Shown: positions 10,163 through 22,931, numbered from the stretch's first letter. The stretch: 64,000 nucleotides of DNA from Macrolepiota albuminosa (GCA_027475525.1 JAMWFC010000116.1:2045826-2109825), one strand, 5' to 3'. The notes: generated from the sequence alone by a model not told the origin. Program-made: numbers and translations.

Positions 10163-13055
10163 TTATAGGAGTACGAATAAATTAGATATGTAGACTCGAG
10201 GAAATCGACTACGCTGATCGAGTTGCATCGGGATCCCGGTATATCTGGTCCCAATTTCAGGGAGATGCCAAGCAACGAAAGAAAGTGGCTCACCTTCAGG
10301 TCCCAAATATCTCCAATCCTTTTGTCGCCTTCTTCCTGCACGCTTTCCTCATAGGCCTGAATGCCGTCAACTGCTGATTCGAGTTTAAGGCCTTGCTCGT
10401 TAGCCAGATGCAATAAGCAAATGAAGCAGAAACTTGTGCTGATCTCCTCCATCTTCTCTCGCGGGTACGACTTTTGCAAGCCATTTATGACCTGTCGGAA
10501 CTGTCGTGCTTCGTTAGGGTCGGTCGCTGATGGTAACGACTCGTCGACGTCCTGACGCGAGATTCAAAACTAGCGTTTGGTCAGTAAAGGAAGTTTGCTC
10601 ACCATACTCTCGCTGTCGTCCTTTGAAGGCGCGACAACGATATCCAAGCCACGCCAAATGTTGTCCTTTAGTTTACGGACATCAACCCTCTTGGCTCGCT
10701 TTGAGTAATTCACTAACTCGGGCTTGACACGTCTTGCCTGTCCCTGAGTGGCAGCAAGCAAATCCTGCTCGCCAGCATCATCTTCAGGGACGCCAACGCC
10801 ATCGAAGCCATCGTCGAAGCCAGGCCCATCATCGTAGTCGTCATGGAAGAATTGCGTGTTAAATGGTATTCCACCCTCGTTCATGGCTGTCGTCTTGAGT
10901 TAGTGAAGTCCTGATAACGTGACAAAGACTTACTATCATCGACACCATCCTCTCTACTTCGGCCCGCAGCTTGTTCTGCAGCAGCCTGCGCCCAGAAATC
11001 CTCGTCCACCTCACCATCACCATTGGAATTCATTCTCACACGCTGCCCGCGCATTTTCAACTGGGGAAGAAAATCAGACTGTACAAGCATGAAGGAAATG
11101 ACATAGAGCGTACAACAAATTTGGGCTTCAAAAAGAGGGTAACCAGCTGTTTACTTGAAAAGTGCATGTCGTCGGGCAGCCGATGGTCATCCCGCTTTTC
11201 TTTCTCTTTCGTCTTTTTCCGGCTCTTCTTTGCAGCTGTACTGGTACCAGGAAGATTAATGCCAGCACCCTTGGTGACTGGCGCAAAGAGATCCTTTTGA
11301 ATTTCTTTCAAGTCCTTGTCTTGGTTTAATGGAGCTAAGAAATCAATCTTGAAGGCCTCCTTCTTTTCCCGACGTGCCTTGGGTTTGGCCGCTGCTTCAG
11401 TGCCTACATCTGCTGCAAGAAGACGAAGCAGATAAGTTAGATGTCGAAATAACACGATAGGTGCTTACGTCTCCGTATCACTTTTCTCAATTTCCAGTGC
11501 TCGGGGCCGGCCCAATTCTTCAGTAAGTTTTGGTCGAAGTAATCCATCATGCCCCCATCGGCATCAGTCATAGCCATGACAAGCTCACGCTCATTGGGAG
11601 CACGACGTGGGTCAAAGGGCACGAAGGGTCCAGTGTATCTTGTACCGTCCTCTGCTGCACCAACAGAGCCATTGGAGTTGGTGTCTCCGCCGTCATCATC
11701 TCCACCCATCATATCCCCGCCATAGGCTCCCTGGACGGCATCATCTCCTGCGAAGAAGTCTTCTTCGGGGGTAGCGCCGACGTCAACGTCCATGTATTCT
11801 CCGCTGCCAGCAGCATAGTTACCATTATCGTCGTCGTCGTCGTCGTGACGTGTGTCATCTGGAAGGAATGTTGATTGATCAAGACTAAAAGGATCCTTGG
11901 AAAAGGCGAAACCATCCAGAGCATGAGATATCGCTTTGTCTTCTAAGACAGACAGATTAGGCAAAAATTGCTCTATAAAAATAATCAGCCGATGGCCTTT
12001 TATGAATTGGGAGGTTCGCCAAGAAAGCCTGTACTGACTCCGTAGACATGAAAGATCAATTTCATCCTCAGGTTCTTCAACTACTTCTTCATCCTCGACC
12101 TTACCCATGGAATCACCAGCGTCGAAGACTACTCTCATCCCACCGTCGCTTCCTAGTCCCAAGCTCAGGTGATTCATGAGCAGACCTTGAGCGCCGCCTT
12201 CGTCAAAGTCCGCGCACGTTTTCCTGAAGAGTGGATCGACGCTAAATTCAAGGTCTGGTTTCTTGTTCTGAAGTTGTAATGCATCTTTAGCGAGCGTTGC
12301 GGCAGGGCCACGGGATTTTTTCTTCATTGGGTCCCTTTCTCCTTCACCCTCTTCATTGTCAACATTGTTGTCGGAAGCAAGGTTGCTCAGAAGCTTTCCT
12401 GTTTCTGTTCCAACACTGTCCACTCGACTTGTCCAAATCTTGACACAGCCGTCGAGTGTACATGACGCGCGTTGGAAATTGATAGAATTGTCGTCGTTGT
12501 TCCGCAGTAGAGACATGTCATGGAAATAATCGATAAGAGCAAAATTCCACGAATTACTCGCATTGATTTTCTGCGAAAATCATGTTCAGACCAAGGCTAA
12601 TCGAGAAAATAAACTCGTACATTGTCCGTTGCCATCTTCATCCACTCCTCAAAGTTGGAGCTCATTACATCTTTAGAGACATTAATAATCGGAGGAGCTG
12701 CGACAGAGTTGAGTTGTTGTTTCTGCTTAGTTGTTCTGGATGTTTCTGGACCGTCCTGATCAGCATTGGTCTCTGACGAAGACCCCGCTATTGTATTCTC
12801 GATGACAGTAATTTTCGCGCTCTTCCTTCGCCTACGCTTCTCTGCAGCATCATCATTGATAATGACTGACCTGTGGGTTGAGCGGCCTGTGTCTGATGTT
12901 AAATGGGAGTCGTGTTCAGGAATATGCGCCTCGCTAAGACGTTTTTTGAGACCTTGCTTGTGTTGTTTCGGAGTATCGTACTCTTTGTCAGAATCGGTGT
13001 CGTCGTCAAATAGATGCGCGTCTTCACGGGATCGGGCTCGACGCGCAGGAGGCAT
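10163..13055 (-). CDS. BRN1: Condensin complex subunit 2 (CAP-H / Brn1 kleisin)
   Basis: Kleisin subunit that links the Smc2-Smc4 heads in condensin for mitotic chromosome compaction. Exons in coding order: 13055-12621, 12570-12039, 11972-11469, 11412-11114, 11060-10934, 10886-10603, 10551-10294, 10213-10163; the sum is 830 codons, in frame throughout. Family signatures include FEEWMKMATDNKINASNSWN, TCADFDEGGAQGLLMNHLSL, FLPNLSVLEDKAISHALD, DMHFSSKQLVTLFLKPKFV, and the C-terminal winged-helix part with FCFICLLHLANEQGLKLE. A basic Ser/Arg-rich N-terminus precedes the SMC-binding region. The last exon (17 codons) is the least certain, because reading through its donor also gives an open frame. 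It converges on ERG7 and has about 1.7 kb of gene-free DNA upstream. Confidence 0.96.
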
Positions 13056-14770
13056 AGTTCGGTCTTCAACAAAGATTGTAATAGTGCACGTGATTTACAA
13101 CCACGACGCGCAACGACAACGTGACTCGTCTCAGAATTTACTTCCGATGTTTTTTTATCGTTCTTCTACGTGACCATTCCATCTTTTCTGATCATGATAT
13201 AAGCATGGTAGTAGCCCCGTAAATTTTTGGTAGGCATCATATCAGACAAATAGCATCTGGCTACCGGGCAGAGATGACAAAATCCTGCCTATTACATTTT
13301 CTTCGTTCTTTCCCGCTCGCACTTTTGAAGGCCACGATTGGCCTTGAAGTTCATGTCCATGATGTCTATGGTGTAATACCTCCGAATTGAAAGATGTACG
13401 ATGAGTTTGGAACTCTTTTTAAATAACTGATACAACGCCACCACTGCCACATAGCTTTGTAATTATTCATTACTTACGATGATTGATGCTCATTGGGAGG
13501 AACCTCTTTCTTTCTGTATCTCACAATAGTACCTAATGGGTGACTGATTTGAGTCTAGGCATGGACTGATCTCTGACTGGTTTCATACCTCTTGCGCAGA
13601 CATTCCGGTGCAGAAGATATTAGAAAAAGCAGATTATACTCCGACCGACGCCGCATAAGTATATCGTGATAGAAGTCTCAGTAGTCCTGGCAAATGTAAT
13701 GTCGCTTGGGATGCGATTTGTGTCGTCTTTTCGAAACCCCATAACAATTCCCTTCCGGCTGGTATTGAATTCTAGAGGGTTTAACTTAATCCTGCCGTCT
13801 CTAAAAAATATCCATGACTCTGTTTCATTACAAACTTTTTGCTGTCCTGATTTTCTACATCTGCATATTACTGACAAATGGAACAGGATCTTATACCAGC
13901 GCCACCACATGGAGATACGGCCACCGCTTTCCCAACTTTGACTCTTCTGTAATCATCAGCTTCAAGTTGCGATTTCCACGGATGTCAAGATCCTGCTGCA
14001 ATATAAGACATATACCTTCTATCGTGATTTCTATAAATGCCACGAGAACCGCTTTTAACTGTCATAACGGACATTCCGGCCAGCTTATATGACCATCTGC
14101 CCTTCTGGAAAATCGGAGCCGAGGCAATGGTTGCGTTTCTCTGTGACCTTCGAAGTTCCAGTGTCTCACGAGCAGCCTAATCGAGTTAAGGCAAGTTCTG
14201 TTATATTTGTTTACCCCAAACTAACGCATGCGGCGCACATAATTCCAGAAGGCCCTCATCTCTGGAAATAGCTGTGAGCCAACACACTATCCGCCCGACA
14301 TTTGTCACAGCATGCACAGCTAAAGGGCGCGTGCGACATGTTGTGTTGCTGAGCTACAGGAGCATGTCCCTTGCATGCTTCATTAGTACAGCTAGCTCGG
14401 AGATATATCCTTCCAATTCAAGGTCCACGAGCGTCCCCAAGTTTATAGGGATCAAATAGAGTATTTGCACAAGTAGCAGTAGGAGAAAGAGGGTATGACA
14501 GGAAAAACATGTCCAAAGAAAATAGGCCTGGCGTCTACTAAGTTGATAATTGAGCTATGGATACAGACTGGGGAAAATCGTAGACAACAAGGCAATAGCA
14601 TCAAGTCATTGAAAATCGTAGACAACAAGGAAATAGCATCAAGTCATCGAAAATCGTTGAGTATATTGGGTATAAAGCAGGCTCAGAGTCCCTTGAAATG
14701 TTAGTCGTATGCTGAGTTTTCAAATTAGAGAACGAAGAAAGGTCAGACAAATAGTAAAAGCTTAAAAAGC
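13056..14770. other. Gene-poor stretch, possible decayed gene
   Basis: On the minus strand between about 14430 and 13630, several open stretches of 25-60 codons look protein-like (for example GYISELAVLMKHARDMLL and IKLNPLEFNTSRKGIVMG), but I could not join them with good splice sites and recognise no family. They may be remnants of a gene or an unknown multi-exon gene. The part from 14470 to 14770 holds a 38-bp tandem repeat. Confidence 0.35.
14574..14660. repeat. 38-bp imperfect tandem repeat
   Basis: Units at 14574-14611 and 14612-14649 differ by two bases, and a third unit begins at 14650 and decays. Unit length and imperfection set it apart from the exact 77-bp duplications, so it looks like a genuine minisatellite-type repeat. 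Confidence 0.8.
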
Positions 14771-16158
14771 TTAAAGACGAAGTGGACGGAGTGGACGGAG
14801 TAACCTAAGATGGGGCTGCCAACTTCCCATCGAGACGTGATGCATGCTCACGAGACAGAGATCTTCAAGCTTTATTTCATGGCTTAGTGGTCCAATTTCC
14901 CATCGTGCATCAGCATCGTCCTCAATTTGAGTGCCTGCGCGGGCCTTGACAATCGCTTCATCAGAGCTGGATTGATGGATGGAAATGGTTCTGGACGTAC
15001 GGAGAGGAAACGTTCGACACACTTGGCAATATTTTTTGCTAGCTTTGCCTTGGTGATCGGTTGAGGAGGACTACGAAAATCCTTGGTGGGGATCTGACGG
15101 CTCCAAGGCCGATAGCCAGGCCACTGGGCCGCTCAAGATTAGAAGAGATGGTTGCCTAAGAAACAAAGAATGCTTACTTGAATTCTCACCGATATGCTCG
15201 GGCCTCTCCCCTCAAATACAGGCTCGTCACGCTGTTGCAAGCGACGTACGCGGGAGTGCAAGGCATCAATAAGCGAAATCCCACACTCGACAGGAGATTC
15301 CATCCAGAAGTATATGGGTTGTTGAAGTTCGATCTCTTCGACGTACCGACGCCGGTCACTGTTAGTATGGGGCATGTACATCCTTTGAGGGACAAAGGGC
15401 CCGGCGGGAGGGTTGAGAGGGAGTGAAAGGGCCTCTTTGAAGAGCCGAAGTTGTTCTCGATGACTATCAAGATTCTGAAGAAAGTTTAAAATAAGTGGTT
15501 TGAAGCTAAGATAACTTGCCGGCAGTACACCATCTACAGGCATGTTCGGGGTTTGCGGAAGTGATAGATGAGACGAAAGATAAGGGGAGGGGGAGGATAT
15601 CGCCTCTGATGATCTAGAACGCCGACCGCTTGCGGAATTCTGCATCGGCATATATGTATATGGCCCTGGAGGATAAATTGGCGAATGACTCGACTCAGTT
15701 GCTGAGGGGACGGAAGACGTCGGTATTGACAAGTCTTCCCACAGCATGTTCTGGGGATGTAGATGCTGCATCCCAAGGGGTTGTGGATGAGCGGGGGCCG
15801 AACTGACAGCGGGAGCAGCCTGCCAATAATGTGGAGGTTGTGCGCCGTTTTGATATTGGTAATTAACAACGCTGTCAGCATACACACTGCTCGCCTGAGC
15901 GTCTTGCTGGTAGTCTTGGTCTTCAACGGGTTCGTCGGTAAAACCCTGGCAGGCGTCATAATCACTAAAGCTCGTTACGCCGCGTGGGATGGATGCCGAT
16001 GGATACGTCGGTTGCATCTGTGAATACTCAGTCGATGGGTTCCGGCGGGACTGAGTGGGGGACAGAACGTAAGGCGGTGGCCTGAATGATGTGTTGAACT
16101 ATAGCCAAGATATATACAACGGGATGATAGTGACTCACTGATATGGAAGAGCAGGCAT
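14771..16158 (-). CDS. Agaricomycete protein of unknown function
   Basis: I recognise no named family. Model: 16158-16139, 16081-15178, 15123-15023, 14966-14771, giving 406 aa. The first two thirds is disordered, rich in Pro, Gln, Ser and Tyr. The C-terminal third is conserved-looking: PIYFWMESPVECGISLIDAL, then RGPSISVRIQWPGYRPWSRQ, then PITKAKLAKNIA and a last segment with GSWQPHLRL. A Trp-Pro-Gly-Tyr core preceded by a long disordered arm recalls lineage-specific agaricomycete nuclear proteins, but that is an impression only. In the third exon a donor at 15022 keeps the frame; skipping it would need a one-base correction instead. The extreme C-terminus (LRPLRPLRL) comes from a short GGAGT-type repeat. 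The first coding exon is only 20 nt. Confidence 0.6.
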
Positions 16159-16778
16159 TTGCTGTGGACACGGCAAGAATGAGTTAGTCGACAACAGATA
16201 AGCCAGTTCACACCTATTGGCGCACGCTTTTATTGTCGGGAGAAAACCCAAGACGGGGAATGTTTTATATTTCCCAATTCGAAAAAGCTGTGGCTCGCGA
16301 ACATTTCACAGCCTAAAGCGGAGTGCGCATCTCAGCAATTTCCCGCCAAAAGCGATCGAACCACATCAGTTCACAACTGTGCAAAACCGTTGTGAAATGG
16401 AAGCATGACACCAGTGACGATCAGATAGTTTTAGTTTATGACACGTGTATGCAACGATTTCAGCAACATCCATGTTGAGGCTGCGTATCCCTGTTTAGGC
16501 AAGATCGTGTGGAACACAAAATCAGGAGAGACGCACAGCCCAGAAGTAGCTCAGAGAGATATGAACAGAACTGAACCAGGTTCTCTATGGTTGGCAGGAC
16601 ACTGAAACAGATGATATCAAGCCATAAGCTGGTTCTACCAAAAAAAAAGCCGAAAATGATAAACGTTGTCACAGAAATGTCTGGACTTCTCGTTGGACAC
16701 AACAGAAACGGGCTTAGCCTGTGTTAGGAGCATTTGCCTTATCGGGACGGTCACGCGCATTTGCACCCTTCGCTAACT
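16159..16778. promoter_or_regulatory. Divergent intergenic region (unknown gene / LEO1)
   Basis: Some 620 bp between two divergent start codons, with no open frame worth calling. A 5' UTR intron for the minus gene is likely just upstream of 16158, since a GTGTGA...CCACAG pair ends three bases before its ATG. Confidence 0.45.
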
Positions 16779-18414
16779 ATGTCCAGTCTCGCAGGCGCGC
16801 TCGACGAGACTCGTCTACCCAGCGCCAACGACATGAAATACCCTCATGTAGCTGAAGATGCTGACATGGCAGATGCTGAGGAACAGGCCGAGTTGCAGGA
16901 CGACGACGAGGGTATGGATGATCTTTTTGGAAACGACGCATTGGTGGAGGTAAAACAAGCACAGTAAGCTCCAAAAGTCTCATGAGTAGTAATTGACTCG
17001 GACAACACGATTAGACGAGCAGCTTCTACATCTGCTTCAGTGCATGAGTCTGAAAGATTGACTTCTCCGGAACGAGAGCGAAGGCAAGCGCTGGAATATG
17101 AAGAGGAAGACATGCCTCAGGAAATCGCAGTTGAGGTTAAAGAAGCGGAAGTCTCGTTTCCTAATCTACCGGTACCGAGAGGCACTGACGGGGCAGTGAG
17201 TGAAGCAATGAACATTTTCGTAGTGTCATACTTTTAACATCATTCAGAACTGGGTCATTCGGATGCCGAACTTCGTCAAAGTCGATTCAAAGCCTTTTCA
17301 TCCCGATACATACATGGGTCCCGAACACGACGATGAGGAGCTTGGTGACAACATCCGAGAAAGAAGTATGTCTATCAAACTCAAGGTCGAAAACACTGTG
17401 CGATGGAGATGGACTAAAGATGCAACCGGCATAGACGTAAGTCACTTCTTGCACTCGATTGTATACAATGGTCTTTATCTCATGTATATATATCTTCAGC
17501 GACGGCAATCTAACAGTCGTATTGTACGTTGGTCTGACGGTACTCTCAGTCTAAGGCTCGGTAAAGAACTTTTCGACATCAATCAAAGTCTGGACACCTC
17601 TGCAACGGTATCCCGACAATCTCTAGGACCTCAAGCCTCTCAACCGACGCAGTCTTCTCAATCTGACGTGCCAGTCAAATCACAAGGTCTAACCTACCTT
17701 GTAGCGCAACATAAACGCTCTCAGGTGCTCCAGGCGGAAGCTGTCATCACAGGTTATATGTCTCTCCGTCCCACCGGTATGCAGTCGGAGACCCACAGAA
17801 TGCTTGTTCGCGCTGTGGGTCAGAAGCACAATAAAATTGCGCGGCTTCGAATGGCGCCAGATCCGACAATGGATCCCGAACGTGAAAAGATGGAGCTCCT
17901 AAAACTAAGTAATAAAAAATCGCGGAAGAAAAATGATTATGACGACATCCTTGGAGGAAAGAAACGGAGGTACTCCCGGAAGACTGCCGGTCGTGATGTT
18001 TGGAGTGACGACGAGGACGAGGGTGGAATTTTTGAGGGTACCGATGAAGAGAATGAGGACGGTGCCGGTAGCTCCGCACGCAAATCACAGAAGAAGCATA
18101 GTGAAAAACCAGGCGCTGAGGACTATCAGGAAGATGATTTTGTTGTTGCTGACTCTGACGATGATGCGCCTCAAGGGGGTAAGAAGAGGAAAGCCGCGGA
18201 CGATGACGATGACCCATTGGATAGGCTTGAAAAGAAAATTGAACAACAAGAAGACGCTCAAAAACGAAGACGGGAGTCAGGCGATGATGATGGTGGACAG
18301 GCTGACTTGGACGTTGAAAGTGAAGAGGAGGACGAAGAGGAAGAGTTCCAAGTACGTAGGTCAGGCGGAACACGCAAGAGAGCTGTGTTACAGGATGAGG
18401 AAGAAGAGGAATAA
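16779..18414 (+). CDS. LEO1: Leo1, subunit of the Paf1 complex
   Basis: Leo1 works with Paf1, Ctr9, Cdc73 and Rtf1 on elongating RNA polymerase II and promotes histone modification. Exons 16779-16963, 17015-17195, 17248-17436 and 17500-18414 give 489 aa. The N-terminus is acidic (DDDEGMDDLFGNDALVEV). The conserved core holds VIRMPNFVKVDSKPFHPDTY, RWSDGTLSLRLGKELFDI and LVAQHKRSQVLQAEAVITGY. After HNKIARLRMAPDPTMDPERE comes the usual long Lys/Glu/Asp-rich disordered tail ending in EEEEE. Length and domain order fit fungal Leo1. It is intact. Two of its four exons carry the whole recognised Leo1 domain. Confidence 0.96.
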
Positions 18415-18469
18415 ACTCGCACTGTTTTTCAGCTACTTAATTCTGTGTTGTATTGTCTGACCCATTGTG

Positions 18470-18623
18470 ATATTCATTATACCCTTCAAATTGTTAATTA
18501 TTGAATCTCACTAGCAAGTAATTTTATGTGATGGACAGACAATTAAATATTCATTATACCCTTCAAATTGTTAATTATTGAATCTCACTAGCAAGTAATT
18601 TTATGTGATGGACAGACAATTAA
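18470..18623. repeat. 77-bp tandem duplication 5
   Basis: Copies 18470-18546 and 18547-18623 are identical. They are AT-rich and lie in the 3' flank shared by convergent LEO1 and the ataxin-10 gene. Confidence 0.95.
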
Positions 18624-18697
18624 CCAGAAAACACTGCGATTTGGGGCATTTCTCCTCCCTGTAAAAGCTTTGGATTGATTTTCGGATCTGAACTAAG

Positions 18698-20856
18698 TCA
18701 AGAAGAAGGCCCGGTTTCATCTCGTTCGCCGACAGGCCGGATCGCGTCAACTATGGCTTGATTCTCCTTGTTATCCTTTAAAATACAGTGTAATGCGAAA
18801 ATAGCATGTTCGCGCAGATCTTTGTTAGAATTGTCAATCCCTCATAACAGGCACATGATAGGAGAAGATTGACTTACATGGATTCCTCTCATCAATGACA
18901 CACATGTTCATGACAACTGGAATACCACCACAGGTCCGGACGAGATCTTGCACAGCCTTGGCGCCATGACACAAAATTCCAAGAAGTCGAACAAGGTCAC
19001 GCTTGAGGTACTGGAATCCAGTTGGGTCTGACACTGATCCTTCTGCCGGAGCGGATGTTGTTTGTGTATCCTTAACTCCAGACGAACTGAAGTGAACCGG
19101 TCTGCCAAAATTAATCCGCGGAAGAAATACATCCAAATGACGCAGGAGTTCTATGTTTATGACAATAAAAAACGAAGTTATTGTCACTCTGGTATAAGAC
19201 GCCTTACCTAATAGATTCTCCACGATTCCACCATCAGAACACGTTTCAGAAAAAAAGGCTTTCCAACTATGTCCTAGCGCCGCATCACGAAGTTCATTTT
19301 CTCCCTCCTCTAAGGTTATGGTTATTATGCATTGCGTCACGAGGACAAGGGCCTCGCAGACTTTTGGGAGCATCATATCAAGTTCTGTAGGTGGGAAAAG
19401 TTTGTGATCATCAGACGGAATATCAGGTGGGGAACTCGGAGAGTGACTGGTAGAACGAAGTGAACGTCGCACGGCCTTGGTTGCATAGGCTGATAGGTCT
19501 AAGAAGCATTTTGCAAGCATGGGGTTCAACTTTGGATAGACCTGAGTGGTTCGGAGCTCCGGTGTAGGACTCGTCCGGGTCGACTGCAGGTAAGAGTCGA
19601 CGATTTTCAAAAGGGTCGTTTGATGAGGTGTAACTATTTCCTCGGACCTGAGACAACATTACCACAGTCAAAATATCCCATGTGCAGGAAGAATTGAAAG
19701 AGGTACATGGTGAATTTCCCGTAGAGGTCGGGCACTAAGCCTTGTTCGATAAGCTGCCACATGACATCGTACCTAAAAAATCGACTTAGACGCTCATAGT
19801 ATCACAGGACAAGGATAGGAACCATACCCTATGTCGAAAGCCTGGGCACCAACACTTGATTCTTCCACTTCGTAGAGTTTCAGCATGTTATCAAGCAACG
19901 ATATGCAGACACGGGCTCCCACCACTGTCCTGGTGAGCATTGTTCTGTAATAGGAAGGTTCGATCATGACGGCTGCAGATGAGAGAGACGCTTACGATCG
20001 CAAACGGCTCCCATGAATACAATTGAGGACAAGTATAAAAACAGTAAGCACTGTACGGGGATCAGGAGACGAAAGAAGTCGACTATCTTGGTCCCAATGG
20101 GTCAAAAAGCAGAAGCAGTTGAAGCACGAGTTTCTCATACATGAGAACAACCTGATCTTCTGGAAGATTCAGATACGTTTCCCAAAGCTTTGACATAAGG
20201 GCTTCATTCGTCGTTACCATGTTAGAAATTGCCTGAGTGAGTACACAAGATACTGAGACAGCTGTAGAACATGATCAAATCACCGCATCAGAAGGGGATA
20301 TAACTAACCCACACTCAGTGTCTGCTTCCATGGCAGTCCAAGAAGTATGATAATGGAGCAAGCATCTCATGTCCGGTTCATTTTCGCTGTTCATGAATTC
20401 AGGACATGGAGAATCACAGAAGTATTTACCCTTACTATGCTCTGGCCTGATTCTCTGGGACACCAACAACCAGATTGCGGGTGAACTTAGCAAGACTGCC
20501 ACAGATCGTCCGAAGATCTTCATCCTTCTTCGAAGATTGATCTTTTTCTTCATCTTCAACATCCCAAAACGTGAGCTGAGTCCGGGCGAGATCCCTCCAG
20601 AGTTTCCGTAATTCTGGCCATAGCGACGCATGAACACCAACAGCAACTCTTTCCGAGAGTTGAGGAAATGAATCAGCTCCGTGAAAATTGACGATATTTG
20701 TCCTCACCTCGCTTCTTCGTCCTGAGCAAGGGCTTGCGCAATTTGTTCTAGAGTGGTGATGAATTGGATAATGCCGGCCCTTGAAGTGATGTCAAATTTA
20801 GCACAATTAGATTTCCAAGATCCCAGCAGAGCCTGAATATTCGAATTATCCGGCAT
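18698..20856 (-). CDS. Ataxin-10 homologue (Ctr86-like, armadillo fold)
   Basis: Cytoplasmic armadillo-type protein with the conserved ataxin-10 C-terminal domain; the yeast member is Ctr86 and the exact role is unclear. Exons in coding order: 20856-20708, 20648-20436, 20386-20284, 20232-19996, 19944-19828, 19772-19208, 19150-18878, 18819-18698 (about 592 aa). The diagnostic part reads YLKRDLVRLLGILCHGAKAV, CGGIPVVMNMCVIDERNPYL, REHAIFALHCILKDNKENQA. It starts MPDNSNIQALLGSWKSNCAK. Two compensating one-base shifts are needed, one near 19645 (one base too many between VVS and EEIV) and one near 20100 (one base missing before WDQDSRLLSS). Because splicing and family motifs hold on both sides, these look like sequence errors. 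It is divergent from VMA12 across 268 bp. Confidence 0.88.
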
Positions 20857-21124
20857 TGTTGGTCAAGGGCAGAGACGAAAGTCCGACTGTTGAATCTCCC
20901 GACGAGCGAGATATCAATACGACGAAGGACTTTGATCGACTGGTGATACAGCACAGATGGAGTATCTTTACGTATCTTTTGATACGTCGCACCTATGCCG
21001 CAGAAAAATCCATCCGACTCGGGATTCCACTCAAAGCTGCTTCAAACTATCGAAGAGACTGTCAGGATACTGGAGCTGATTAAGACCACGCCAACAGCGT
21101 ACTCTCATCTGCCAACATTCATCA

Positions 21125-21869
21125 ATGAGCAACGTCATCCCGGACAACCTCAACATATCCCTAGAGCCCCATCTTGTAGACGCTCTTCGGGATCTGCGGG
21201 CGGTCGTGCCTCGTGACCTCGATGATACTTTTCGTCAATATACTGCTTCAACACCTCCACCGACAATACCTTATTCCGTTTTACGCTCTCTCTCTCAATG
21301 GGCGACAACAACTGGTCGCGAGACTCTCCAAACACATTCGCCCCCTTTGAATCCCCACGCATACGCAATGATCGCATTGCTAGCAGGCACCACAACATCG
21401 CCTGAACGCAACTTTGGAACTTACGTACCCCCTCAAGACCCCGAAGAGATCGAGGCAGCAAAATCAGCCGAAAGGAAAAGCATCACAGCCCTTTTGAATG
21501 GCCTTCTTAGCGTGTTGGGTTCGGGATTCGCCGTATGGTGGGCTGCGGACAGGTTAGGATGGAAGAATGAATGGGTACCTCAACAATTGTTGTTCTGCAT
21601 GCCTTACAACTAAGTCTGTTGTTTCATAGAGAGTTCTACTTGCACTGTTCACTTCCATGGTTGTGGCAGTATCTGAGGCTGTTTTGTACCTCATCTGGCA
21701 ATCACGACTTTCGAAGTCGAGATCCAAGCGCACCAAACCGCGCCGTAGAATCAGACAGCTCGAGAAAGACAACAGCTCTGATGGTACCGAAGCCAACTTG
21801 AAGGAGATGTCTGCGACGATCAGTACGTCATTTGAGATGACAGATGTAAGTTTGCGCCGCCGCCAATGA
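21125..21869 (+). CDS. VMA12: V-ATPase assembly factor Vma12 (TMEM199/Vph2 family)
   Basis: ER membrane protein that, with Vma21 and Vma22, assembles the Vo sector of the vacuolar proton pump. Exons 21125-21574 and 21630-21869 give 229 aa. Family marks: HAYAMIALLAGTTTSPERNF, then a loop with KSAERKSITALLNGLLSVLG leading into two hydrophobic segments (LGSGFAVWWAADRLGWKNEW and RVLLALFTSMVVAVSEAVLY), with a basic tail after IWQSRLSKSRSKR. Both termini are expected to face the cytosol. The final codons continue past a possible donor at 21847, so the last few residues are less certain. It converges on the Nudix gene, with 81 bp between stops. Confidence 0.93.
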
Positions 21870-21950
21870 CATCTGCTATAAGGTGACTGTTGTTGGTCAA
21901 CCTGTACGTTGCTCCAAGCACCATAATGTAACGCGCTTCATTGACAACAA

Positions 21951-22931
21951 TTACGGAAAGATATGTAAAGTCCGCATCAACATTGAAAGATACCATCCCG
22001 TCAAGCCCCAAATTTCGATTCTCTGTTTCTCCTTGTGCTTGTCAATCTCATGCTTGATATCAATTCCCTCACTCGACAAAGACGTGATGCCAACTTTACA
22101 TCCTCCAGCATCTTCGACTACGTCTTTCACGTCAACTGTAATGTACGGCAGGTAGCCGCGGAAACTAGATGTTCTATGACGTGCAGGGTCCGCCAGAAGA
22201 GCCAATGGCACATGAAATACAGTTGCAACTTCATGTGATGACATCTCACTTTTAAGCGAAAGATAATCCAGGGATGGCAGCGCATCTTCAGACATGTTTC
22301 GTGCGAGATTTATGTTTGATTCCGAGTGGACAAAGCCCTGTAATACACAATAGTTTTGATTAATGTTGATGCCGTCTGGCGAAGGTACCATAAACTTGAA
22401 CTTCACCACAAAAGGCCACACGCACATATCACCTCGGAAATTGAGTTGCGGTGGTCCAACCTCGCCCAGCACATCCACGCGATCTGGGGATATTCCCAGT
22501 TCCTCACGGGTTTCCCTCAGAGCTGCTGCAAGAAATGATTTGTCTGTCTGTTTAATTTTGGAATACAGGAATCGCAGAATCTTTGTTCGAACGAAAACAC
22601 ACCTTGTCTACGCGGCCACCAGGAAAACTGGGGTCAAAAAGTAGGACCCTGCTGATGACTTATTATAGTGGGACTCGTACCAGATTTCCCCTGAATGGGA
22701 TCGTAGTGAAGCGCTCCGTAATTCAAATAGAATTCCTGGATGACCATTCACGTTGCAAAAGGGTATCAAGACTGCAGCGTTTCTGGAAGCCACAACCGAA
22801 CTCGACGATTTATCGACCTCCTCCTTTAGCCCTAGAAGTGCGACCCGGACAATGTCCAATGAGCGAAGCGTGAACGGCTTTGTTAAAGGAATCAAAGAAT
22901 GTGAGGCATTGAGAAAGGTTGGAATACACAT
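21951..22931 (-). CDS. Nudix hydrolase, CoA diphosphatase type (Pcd1 / NUDT7-8)
   Basis: Predicted to cleave coenzyme A or acyl-CoA to phosphopantetheine and 3',5'-ADP in peroxisomes or mitochondria. Exons in coding order: 22931-22681, 22627-22603, 22547-22407, 22337-21951, giving 267 aa. Spliced together, the Nudix box reads GGRVDKTDKSFLAAALRETR followed by EELG, with the REtrEELG metal-binding core and the TALRET-like form typical of CoA hydrolases. Upstream lies RNAAVLIPFCNVNGHPGILF and RSHSGEI, then FPGG; near the end comes IEIWGLTGWYL, also typical. One exon is only 25 nt and encodes the FPGG part of the box. No C-terminal SKL-type peroxisome signal is seen (it ends HIFP). Confidence 0.92.

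Noticed and set aside
15000..15022. A frameshift in the unknown gene at 14771-16158
   Set aside because: An intron 14967-15022 (GTGTGT...CCAG, 56 bp) restores the frame without any correction, and that zone has no 77-bp pair.
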